A DNA stretch of 7,713 nt from Thermodesulfobacteriaceae bacterium (GCA_012961845.1 DTYO01000294.1:1-7713); one strand, 5' to 3'; shown: positions 1 to 5,860, counted from the stretch's first letter. Notes: generated by a model from the letters alone, not told the origin. Numbers and translations: made by a program.

Positions 1-27
1 CGGATGTTTATTCATGAATCCTGCCCT

Positions 28-73
28 CCTCCGCTTTATATCTTCGGCAAACTCGCGAACCGAATAATCTAGG
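28..73 (+). repeat. Fragment of dispersed non-coding repeat (third copy)
   Basis: This stretch aligns without gaps to 5630-5675, inside the larger repeat copy at 5421-5810. By hand count 37 of 46 positions match, and 8 of the 9 differences are transitions. It lies downstream of the stop codon of the minus-strand transporter gene. Weak resemblance may go on to about 95, and the left side cannot be followed past the window edge. The matching module is missing from the repeat copy at 4823-5150. No coding potential is apparent. Bases 1-27 and 96-174 otherwise hold nothing I can name, and no clear terminator for the transporter gene is visible. Confidence 0.6.
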
Positions 74-174
74 TTCAAGTGCGTTACCGGTGCCTTGCCG
101 TTCTTGGTCTGCCCATCTTTGCCGATAAAAAATATTGTTCTCTAAACATCACCGCCGTTCCTACAGCATTTCCT

Positions 175-1440
175 TCACGGCCAGGATCTCGAACGAAGCC
201 CTCCGTCTCTGAACAGACTCTTCCCAATCAGCAGAATCACCAGAAGTGCTGCGGTTGCTGTCGTAACCAGGGTCATCCGCACCCCCAACAGTTCCGCCAG
301 TGCTCCATGAATCAGGCAGCCCGCCGGAAACAGCCCCATAAAGCCTGTAGTAAAAAGCCCCATGATCCTGCCTCGCTGGCTGTCCCTGACTTCCAGCTGG
401 AGCAAGCTCACAGCGCTGTTGCTTACTGTCACCATGACAATACCACTCAAGAACAGCAGAAAAGCTGCCTGGTGAATCGTACTGGCAAAACCAAGCCCGG
501 CAATTGTGAGCGGAAATATTATGGTTCCAGCCCACCACCTCTCCCTCCTTCCGGCATTACTGAATATTGCTGCAGCAACTGCACCCAGCAGCGCCCCCAT
601 GCCGTTTGCAGAACACAGAAATCCGTATTCCCCGGCCCCCAGTCCCAGGACATCTCTGCCCAGTGAAGGTACAAGAACCGAATAGGGCAGCAACAACAGA
701 CCATAGGACAGGATGATCAGAATAACCGATCTGACGATCCTGTTACCTCTTGCAAACTTGAAGATCTCCGTCGTAGAACTCATAAAACCGGATGCGGCAG
801 GTTTTTCCGTCAGTTTTTCCGCAGACAGGTATTTTCTTTTGACGTAGATGAGTACTGTTATAATCAGAAAGGCCGAAAATGCCTTGAAATAGAAACAGCC
901 AGCCAGGTTGCCCGTAGTTATGAGCAAGCCTGCTACAGCCGGCCCTGCAAACCGCGCAAGATTGAATACGGCGGAATGAAGACCAACAGCATTCGTGATG
1001 TCATCCCTGCCTACGAGATCAAAAACCAGGGACTGCCTGGCCGGCACCTCAAAAGCCATGCCACATCCAAACAAAAACACCAGTATCAGAATCCACAGGA
1101 CTGAAATGCTGTGGCCATGAATCAGTATGCCCAGAAGCAGAGCCTGGAAAAAAACAAGGCCCTGCGCGCAGAGCAGAACCGAAATCCTTGGTACCCTGTC
1201 TGCAAGCCAGCCTCCCAAAAAAGAGAACAGCAGAAACGGCAGGCCGCCTACGGCCCCGAGTAGCCCCACTGCCCATGGAGAATCAGTGAGTTCGAGCACC
1301 AGCCATCTCTGGGCAGTTCCCTGTACCCATGTGCCCATGAGTGCAACAGCCTGTCCCGAGAGCAGGAAACGGAACCCTGGATGCCTCAGGGCTGCCACAG
1401 CACCCGGCAGCTGATCACAGAATGATGCTGGGATTTTCAA
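175..1440 (-). CDS. MFS transporter, MFS_3 / EntS-like efflux family
   Basis: Predicted inner-membrane, proton-coupled efflux protein of 421 residues with about 12 hydrophobic segments, the usual MFS length. The N-terminal signature (residues 37-55, GTWVQGTAQRWLVLEL-type) and the motif-A-like GGWLADRVPR (76-85) are characteristic of the MFS_3 (PF05977) group. So are the FEVPARQSLV stretch (about 130-139), the following NLARFAGP segment and the second-half RGRIMGLF motif. Family members export siderophores, drugs or other small molecules; the substrate cannot be read here. The start is a TTG, with an in-frame TAG 9 bases upstream and no convincing Shine-Dalgarno. A GTG at codon 15 (1398) is an alternative that still precedes the first membrane segment. 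It lies 90 bases after hemB on the same strand and is probably the distal gene of that operon, possibly exporting a tetrapyrrole-related compound (speculative). Confidence 0.88.
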   Translation of the reverse strand: MKIPASFCDQLPGAVAALRHPGFRFLLSGQAVALMGTWVQGTAQRWLVLELTDSPWAVGLLGAVGGLPFLLFSFLGGWLADRVPRISVLLCAQGLVFFQALLLGILIHGHSISVLWILILVFLFGCGMAFEVPARQSLVFDLVGRDDITNAVGLHSAVFNLARFAGPAVAGLLITTGNLAGCFYFKAFSAFLIITVLIYVKRKYLSAEKLTEKPAASGFMSSTTEIFKFARGNRIVRSVILIILSYGLLLLPYSVLVPSLGRDVLGLGAGEYGFLCSANGMGALLGAVAAAIFSNAGRRERWWAGTIIFPLTIAGLGFASTIHQAAFLLFLSGIVMVTVSNSAVSLLQLEVRDSQRGRIMGLFTTGFMGLFPAGCLIHGALAELLGVRMTLVTTATAALLVILLIGKSLFRDGGLRSRSWP

Positions 1441-1450
1441 GAGAATCTAA

Positions 1451-1522
1451 CCGGTGTCTGCACGGAAACGATGACCTTTGTTCCATGCAGGCATAATCAG
1501 GCAATTTATGAACAGATACCGG
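1451..1522. other. Inverted repeat in the hemB-transporter gap
   Basis: The arms CCGGTGTCTG (1451-1460) and CAGATACCGG (1513-1522) are complementary except for one G/T position and are 52 bases apart. They fall in the 90-base gap between the hemB stop and the transporter start. Pairing is complete with a G-U wobble in plus-strand RNA, but has one mismatch in the minus-strand transcript that would run through here. There is no T-run next to it, so it does not look like an intrinsic terminator. It may be chance. Confidence 0.2.
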
Positions 1523-1530
1523 CCGCCCGC

Positions 1531-2523
1531 TCATGTTTGAGCATATAACTTTGCAAAGTCTTTGGCAAAATAGGTGACAATCATGTCTGCACCGGCCCTG
1601 CGAAGGCTGAGGAGAGACTCCTTCATTACTGCTTCCTCATCCAGCCAGCCTTTTTCAGCGGCAGCCTTGATCATGGAATATTCTCCGCTCACCTGGTAGG
1701 CCGCCACGGGCAGGCTGAATTCCTGCCTTAGCCTTGTGATAATGTCGAGATAAGGCATTGCAGGTTTGACCATGAGGATATCGACACCTTCCTGAAGGTC
1801 CAGCATGGCCTCACGAAGGGCCTCGCGGGAATTGGCAGGATCCATCTGGTAGGAACGGCGGTCACCGAACTGAGGTGCGCACTCGGCCGCTTCTCTGAAT
1901 GGGCCGTAAAAGGCGGAAGCATACTTGACAGCGTAAGACAGTATGGGGACCTGGTCAAATCCTTCGTTGTCAAGGCTCTCTCTGATGGCACCGACCCTGC
2001 CGTCCATCATGTCTGACGGAGCCACGATGTCGGCACCGGCCCTCGCATGAGACAGGGCTGTTTTGGCCAGGAGTTCTATGGTAGAATCATTGTCTATGCT
2101 GACCCCCTTCTCCCTGCTGCCGGAAAGCAGCCCGCAGTGCCCGTGAGAAGTATACTCGCACAGACATACATCAGTTATCACCAGCAGTTCAGGTACCGCC
2201 TTTTTAACAGCCGAAACAGCTTTCTGGACAATCCCCTTCCTGGCCCAGGCCTGGCTCCCCCTGGAATCCTTTTTTTCCGGTATGCCGAAAAGTATCACCG
2301 CCGGTATACCCAGATCTGAAACCTCTTTTGCCTCTTCAACCGCCATATCAACAGACATCTGCCAGCAGCCCGGCATGGCCTCTATCGGCTGTCTGACATT
2401 CCTGCCTGTCACTACGAAAAGGGGGTATATCAGATGACCTGGCACAAGTGCGGTCTCGCGCACCATGGCCCGCATATTTTCAGTTCTTCGAAGCCTTCTT
2501 GGCCTGTATTCAGGAAAGATCAT
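1531..2523 (-). CDS. hemB: Porphobilinogen synthase (delta-aminolevulinic acid dehydratase)
   Basis: Cytosolic enzyme that condenses two 5-aminolevulinate molecules into porphobilinogen, an early common step to heme, siroheme and cobamides. The protein is 330 residues from this start, the normal family length. Visible are the zinc-site cysteines in DVCLCEYTSHGHC (C120, C122, C130) and the first Schiff-base lysine in SYAVKYASAFYGPFREAA (K200). The PROSITE-type active-site signature DILMVKPAMPYLD carries the second lysine, K253. The cysteine triad indicates the Zn-dependent form rather than the Mg-only form. A longer start at 2532 exists, but GGAGGG (2533-2538) would touch that codon; it sits 9 bases before the ATG at 2523. 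The 2523 start also gives a 4-base ATGA overlap with the upstream receiver gene, like the overlap one gene earlier. Translational coupling is likely. Very secure identification. Confidence 0.97.
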   Translation of the reverse strand: MIFPEYRPRRLRRTENMRAMVRETALVPGHLIYPLFVVTGRNVRQPIEAMPGCWQMSVDMAVEEAKEVSDLGIPAVILFGIPEKKDSRGSQAWARKGIVQKAVSAVKKAVPELLVITDVCLCEYTSHGHCGLLSGSREKGVSIDNDSTIELLAKTALSHARAGADIVAPSDMMDGRVGAIRESLDNEGFDQVPILSYAVKYASAFYGPFREAAECAPQFGDRRSYQMDPANSREALREAMLDLQEGVDILMVKPAMPYLDIITRLRQEFSLPVAAYQVSGEYSMIKAAAEKGWLDEEAVMKESLLSLRRAGADMIVTYFAKDFAKLYAQT

Positions 2524-2891
2524 GGCAGCCATCCCTCCATTTTCTTCTGTAGATCCTTGTCAGTAAAAGGCTCTTCCAGACAGCCTGAACATCCTGCATC
2601 CTGGAAACACTCCCGTTCCCCTGGTGATGCTCCGGTGCAGATGACTATTACGATGATTTTTCCTGTATTCTCAGACTGCTTGAGCAGTACACTGAGGGAC
2701 AGCGCATCGAGAACGGGGGCATTTCTGCGTATGATGACGAGATCCGGAACCACGGATCTGGCGATATCAAAACCGTCCTGACCATTTTCTGCATGCAGAA
2801 ATCTTATTCCCATGGATTCTGTGACTCGCCGTACCGACTCAATCACATTTTTGTCCTGGTCAACAAGCAGTACTGTACGTGATGTTTTCAT
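2520..2891 (-). CDS. Stand-alone receiver-domain protein with degenerate phosphorylation site (pseudo-receiver)
   Basis: A 123-residue protein that is just one response-regulator receiver fold: VLLVDQD at the first strand, a conserved Thr (T86) in strand 4, and EPF (107-109) where CheY-like proteins have KPF. There is no output domain. Key residues are altered. The acidic pocket reads D11-Q12-D13. The phospho-acceptor position in LVIIRRNAP is Arg55 (checked at codon level, 2727-2729) instead of Asp. The conserved Lys is Glu107. Classical phosphorylation therefore looks impossible. It has four cysteines (C85, C95, C101, C104), the last two as CxxC. The start ATG overlaps the stop of the ClpX-like gene as ATGA, and its own stop overlaps the hemB start. 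Known single- or N-terminal-receiver proteins such as CpdR and RssB are ClpXP adaptors, so an adaptor or regulatory-partner role for the upstream ATPase is my inference. It could also serve in an unrelated signalling complex. Confidence 0.85.
   Translation of the reverse strand: MKTSRTVLLVDQDKNVIESVRRVTESMGIRFLHAENGQDGFDIARSVVPDLVIIRRNAPVLDALSLSVLLKQSENTGKIIVIVICTGASPGERECFQDAGCSGCLEEPFTDKDLQKKMEGWLP
2533..2538 (-). promoter_or_regulatory. Ribosome binding site that decides the hemB start
   Basis: GGAGGG on the minus strand, inside the last codons of the receiver gene. It directly abuts the upstream in-frame ATG (2530-2532), which is too close to act. It is 9 bases from the ATG at 2521-2523, an acceptable spacing. 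It therefore favours the shorter HemB that overlaps the upstream stop codon as ATGA. Confidence 0.6.
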
Positions 2892-4696
2892 GAGGAAGAT
2901 TCCGATACGTCAGGCCGGTAACAGCCGCGGATCAGCCCGTTTATGAAGAGTTCCGGGTTTTCAACCGCATCCACTGAGATATCAAACCGATCCCGGCCTG
3001 TCTTTTCTTTGATGATGGAAAGACCGTACTCAAGAATGCTGGACAATCGCTCACACTGAGCATAGATATCAGTCGGATCACTCAGACAGTTTTCAAGCAG
3101 CTTGTCAACCGCATCATCCTGTATATTAATTCTCAGGCCGCTACGGTTGAAAAAAGACGCTTCGTAACTCTTGATTTGCTCTATCCAGAAAAGAACCACT
3201 TCAGCCGCATCTTTCAGGTTCAGATCTTCCTGAACCGCCATCCTGGCCAACAGCTGCTTCCTTTCAGGAGTCAGTTTCATCCCGGAATCTTCCCAGCCTG
3301 GAACCCCCTCATCTTCAAGCCGTTTCTCCAGACTGTCCACTTCCCATGCGCGGAGAGCTTCATAACGGCGCAACCGGTCGGGTTCATCCGGATTCTCCAA
3401 CAGCATTTCCAGCTCTCCCTCGGGATCTTCCACCATCGCCCTGGTCAACACAATAGATTTGATGTCGGTAGACGGCAGTTTCATCTCGAAAGGCAGAAGC
3501 GCCCTTTCCACAACGCTGACTAGAGCCCTTGCTCCGGTGTGCTCCTGGTAGGCCTGTTCCGCCAGGAGCCTCATGGCATCTTCTTCAAATTTCAGATCGA
3601 TACCGTATGCCCTGAAATCCTGTTTCTTGCTTATGATCACTGTACTGTTAGGATTTCTGAGGATCTCAAACAGGTCATCAGCAGTCAGATCCTCCAGGAC
3701 TGCTATGACAGGGAATCTGCCAACAAACTCGCTTTCAAAGCCGAATTCAATCAGATCCTGAGGTTTGATATATTGAAGCCATTCCTGTTCTTCCATTACA
3801 TCTATATCCGCCCCGAAGCCTATCCCCTGTCGCGTGAGCCTCCTGCGTATGATTTCTTTCAGGTCGCCGAACGCTCCACTGACAATAAACAATATATTCC
3901 TGGTGTTGATGGTCTGCTTTTCTCGCTTGCCTGTTTTGCGGTAGCGCTCGATAGCTTCCAGCTGAGATATCGGATCATGCGGGACCTTGAGATCGACTTC
4001 AGTCTCTTCAAGGGGTTTCAAAAGGGCCCTCTGCACGCCTGCCCTGGAGACATCAAGGCCGGTGATATTCCGGGAGGAAGCGATCTTGTCTATTTCATCT
4101 ATGTAGACGATGCCGTGCCTGGCCTTTTCGATATCACCGTCTGCTTCCTGCACCAGGTCCCGGATAAGATCTTCAACGTCGCCTCCAACATAACCGGTTT
4201 CACTGAATTTGGTTGCGTCTCCCTTTACAAATGGCACTCCCAGTCTAGCGGCAATAAGCTTGATAAGATAGGTCTTGCCAACTCCGGTAGGACCTATGAG
4301 GATAATATTATTCTTTATGTTTCCCAGAGGGGAAGCATCTTTTCCCCTATTTTTCAAGTAGGAAATCTTGTTGAAATGTGTACATACTTTTGTGGCCAGG
4401 ACCGCCTTTGCCCTATCCTGCTTGACCACATATCCGTTGAGGTATTCTTCCAGTTCTTCCGGTTTGAGTTCAAACCGGATTTCCGCCTCCTGCTCCCTGC
4501 TGTCTCCACCGTCTTTTCTTGAACCGTCCGGGTCTATCTGTCTGGGAAAAACCATCTGTGACACCACTCTGATTTTACCACCGTATTTCTTGGAAAGATA
4601 ATCGCTCAGTTCCCGCTCAAGTTCTTTATGTGACGGAAAATCTGCAGGATCTTCCGATTTTTCATCTAAACTATTCAAATGGAATCTCTTTTTCAT
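2888..4696 (-). CDS. Divergent ClpX-like AAA+ unfoldase with novel N- and C-terminal regions
   Basis: A 602-residue ATPase against roughly 420 for ordinary ClpX. The ClpX core begins near residue 79 and keeps Walker A GPTGVGKT (135-142), the GYVG pore loop (168-171) and Walker B VYIDEID (197-203). It also keeps the IGF loop (292-294) that docks on ClpP, the arginine-finger EFVGR (R327) and sensor-2 GAR (388-390). The N-terminal 78 residues have no zinc-finger cysteines, so the ClpX substrate/adaptor domain is replaced. The RKH-loop region (about 232-264) is some 11 residues longer and basic. After the normal lid (about 365-430) comes a C-terminal extension. Its residues 520-590 resemble a second lid lacking the GAR arginine. 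No HslU-type I-domain is evident. A good ribosome-binding site (AAGGTGGG, 4700-4707) precedes the ATG. First gene of the operon and coupled to the pseudo-receiver. Whether it works with ClpP or alone as a remodeller is unknown; clpX itself is probably elsewhere in the genome. Confidence 0.9.
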   Translation of the reverse strand: MKKRFHLNSLDEKSEDPADFPSHKELERELSDYLSKKYGGKIRVVSQMVFPRQIDPDGSRKDGGDSREQEAEIRFELKPEELEEYLNGYVVKQDRAKAVLATKVCTHFNKISYLKNRGKDASPLGNIKNNIILIGPTGVGKTYLIKLIAARLGVPFVKGDATKFSETGYVGGDVEDLIRDLVQEADGDIEKARHGIVYIDEIDKIASSRNITGLDVSRAGVQRALLKPLEETEVDLKVPHDPISQLEAIERYRKTGKREKQTINTRNILFIVSGAFGDLKEIIRRRLTRQGIGFGADIDVMEEQEWLQYIKPQDLIEFGFESEFVGRFPVIAVLEDLTADDLFEILRNPNSTVIISKKQDFRAYGIDLKFEEDAMRLLAEQAYQEHTGARALVSVVERALLPFEMKLPSTDIKSIVLTRAMVEDPEGELEMLLENPDEPDRLRRYEALRAWEVDSLEKRLEDEGVPGWEDSGMKLTPERKQLLARMAVQEDLNLKDAAEVVLFWIEQIKSYEASFFNRSGLRINIQDDAVDKLLENCLSDPTDIYAQCERLSSILEYGLSIIKEKTGRDRFDISVDAVENPELFINGLIRGCYRPDVSESSS

Positions 4697-4718
4697 AGAC
4701 CCACCTTACCAAACAAAA

Positions 4719-4746
4719 ATAATAAGCTCAATCCCATTGCCTGCAA
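4719..4746 (-). promoter_or_regulatory. Candidate sigma-70-type promoter for the ClpX-like operon
   Basis: On the minus strand, TTGCAG (4741-4746) and TATTAT (4719-4724) are separated by 16 bases. The -10 matches five of six consensus positions; the -35 matches only TTG. Transcription would start about 15 bases before the operon's first ATG, with the ribosome-binding site at 4700-4707 in the leader. The element is plausible by position, but the region is AT-rich and chance matches are common. Confidence 0.35.
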
Positions 4747-4753
4747 GCACGAC

Positions 4754-4786
4754 ACAGTCTGCTGATAAATTGTTGCAACAGATTGT
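4754..4786. promoter_or_regulatory. Palindromic element upstream of the operon promoter, possible operator
   Basis: TGTTGCAACA (4771-4780) is a perfect 10-base palindrome. It overlaps a second imperfect inverted repeat, ACAGTCTG (4754-4761) with CAGATTGT (4779-4786), which has one mismatch. Both sit just upstream of the candidate -35 box of the minus-strand operon, where activators or repressors often bind. I cannot name a regulator for it. Confidence 0.25.
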
Positions 4787-4822
4787 ACTCCTGTGCCGTA
4801 AAAGCCCGTACCGAACAGTTAA

Positions 4823-5150
4823 TCCCGGGTTATTCGCTTCACAAACCAAACAAATATTGATTAACATAAATTACAGCAGGTTACATGAAACATAGTGAGT
4901 CAGAAACTGCACCAGCTAGGTGCAGCGAATTCCACGAAAAAGAGTTCGGCACTTGCATCCACAAGGGGGAGCGCGATTTTATCAGATCTGTTGCATTGTT
5001 AGGTGATCTAAGTACCCAAAGGTACCTCGAAAAAAATAGGGAATTCTGTTCCAGAACAAGACGGACAAGAAAAATAACCGCAGACATATTAGTGATATTT
5101 CCAGGATAATTTTTTCGTCCAACACGGTTATGGGGAAAAAAGAACAATTT
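4823..5150 (+). repeat. Long dispersed non-coding repeat, copy A
   Basis: This region is a diverged direct duplicate of 5421-5810. The first 91 positions (4823-4913 against 5421-5511) align without gaps with 18 differences, 15 of them transitions, about 80% identity. The block 5041-5100 against 5701-5760 also aligns without gaps at about 85%. Between these blocks copy A lacks about 66 bases present in copy B. It contains a strong hairpin, CTGCACC/GGTGCAG (4907-4913 and 4919-4925) around the loop AGCTA, also present in copy B. A 74-codon open frame (4885-5109) runs through it and its C-terminal part resembles the aligned frame of copy B. However, amino-acid-changing differences outnumber silent ones and the frames end differently, so it is better read as non-coding. 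Confidence 0.8.
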
Positions 5151-5420
5151 ATCATATTTTCTTTTTCACGGCCTTTGCATATGACCTGAGGTTGTGATAC
5201 TTATTACATCTTACATCCCGTAAACTGCAGAATTGCACGTCTGATTAATATCACATGGAGGTGCAACAGAAAAATTCGCTATCGCGTACCATTTGCCGTT
5301 ATCTGTCCGTAATTGCGGATTTTCGACCGAGATAAATGCATCTCATACAAATGACCAAAGGCATATAAGTGCTATTTCCGGCTTTTTTTCATTGCTGAGG
5401 TAGGACAAAAAGACCATTTA
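5151..5420. other. Spacer between the two long repeats, no gene seen
   Basis: This 270-base AT-rich stretch holds no convincing gene. The best open frame (start 5254, 26 codons) has no ribosome-binding site before it. The visible structure is an FNR/CRP-like palindrome at 5241-5254, an inverted pair TTGCAC (5233-5238) and GTGCAA (5261-5266) around it, a small hairpin GAGAT/ATCTC at 5329-5344, and a T-run near 5384-5390 without a clear stem before it. Confidence 0.5.
5241..5254. promoter_or_regulatory. FNR/CRP-like palindrome
   Basis: CTGATTAATATCAC has the TGAT-N4-ATCA core of FNR-family sites (consensus TTGAT-N4-ATCAA), with both outer bases changed. It is about 600 bases upstream of the oxidoreductase start and about 550 from the operon start, too far for ordinary control unless a promoter lies inside the repeat region. 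It may be chance in AT-rich DNA. Confidence 0.2.
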
Positions 5421-5810
5421 CCCCGGATTATTCGCTTCAAAAGCCAAGTAAATGCTGATTGACTTAAAATACAGCAGGTTATATAAAGTGTGGTGAGTCA
5501 GGAACTGCACCGGAAAGGTGCCATGAATTAAACGAAAAAGTGTTCTGCACTTGGAGCCTCGAGGGTTCGCGATTTTTCCAAAATTACTGCATTGTCAGGG
5601 GGTTGAAGTGCCAGAGTACGTCTGTGCCACCTCCGCTTTACATCTTCAGCAAACCCGTGAATCGAATTATCCGGATTTACCGGGCACATCTAAGAATCAG
5701 GAATTTTGTTCCGGAACAAGACATACAAGAAACACAACCGCAGACATTGTAGTAATATTTCGAGGATTGTTTTTCGTGCAACATAGTTACAGGGGCATAA
5801 GAACATTTTT
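5421..5810 (+). repeat. Long dispersed non-coding repeat, copy B
   Basis: Direct-repeat partner of 4823-5150, about 390 bases long. It keeps the GCACC/GGTGC hairpin (5507-5511 and 5517-5521) with a completely different loop (GGAAA). It also has a perfect 14-base palindrome, TTGTTCCGGAACAA (5706-5719), where copy A has an imperfect version (5046-5059). A segment of about 66 bases (near 5623-5688) is absent from copy A and recurs in part at 28-73. The repeat ends about 50 bases before the oxidoreductase ATG, so it may supply that gene's promoter or leader, although I see no good promoter in it. An open frame starting at 5551 continues past the end of the repeat and overlaps the oxidoreductase start; it is not credible as a gene. 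Confidence 0.8.
5623..5688 (+). repeat. Modular segment inside repeat copy B, bounded by short inverted repeats
   Basis: This segment is missing from copy A, so it is either an insertion in B or a deletion in A. It begins with TGTGCC (5623-5628) and ends with GGCACA (5683-5688), which are exact reverse complements. Its interior 5630-5675 matches 28-73 at about 80%, so it occurs without the rest of the repeat at the left window edge, as far as can be seen. Copy A has GTACC-CAAA-GGTAC at the corresponding place. It is too short to code for anything; it resembles a small non-autonomous palindromic element or a variable stem of a larger structured repeat. Confidence 0.5.
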
Positions 5811-5860
5811 CAGAGGTACCCTGCTGACGGACAGCTTACACAAAACAGGGAGAAATTCAT

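Noticed and set aside
79..666. 195-codon plus-strand open frame opposite the transporter gene
   Set aside because: Composition is low-quality (rich in Gln, Pro, Cys and Ser), it starts in intergenic sequence and continues as a shadow of the MFS gene.
3539..4522. 327-codon open frame on the plus strand, antisense to the ClpX-like gene
   Set aside because: It lies wholly opposite a gene with unmistakable AAA+ motifs, has no recognisable domain, and long antisense frames are expected from the codon bias of the real gene.
4885..5109. 74-codon open frame in repeat copy A, with similarity to the frame starting at 5551 in copy B
   Set aside because: The similarity follows from the DNA repeat. In the best-aligned stretch more differences change the amino acid than are silent, copy A stops where copy B continues, and neither start has a good ribosome-binding site.
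5254..5334. 26-codon open frame beginning ATGGAGGTG in the spacer
   Set aside because: No ribosome-binding site precedes it. The GGAGGT itself has no start codon at a suitable distance downstream.
5384..5390. T-run after GGC, possible intrinsic terminator
   Set aside because: No stable stem precedes it, only a 3-base pairing.
4823..5810. CRISPR array or insertion sequence
   Set aside because: There are only two long diverged copies, with no short regularly spaced repeats, no transposase and no identifiable terminal inverted repeats at the outer ends.
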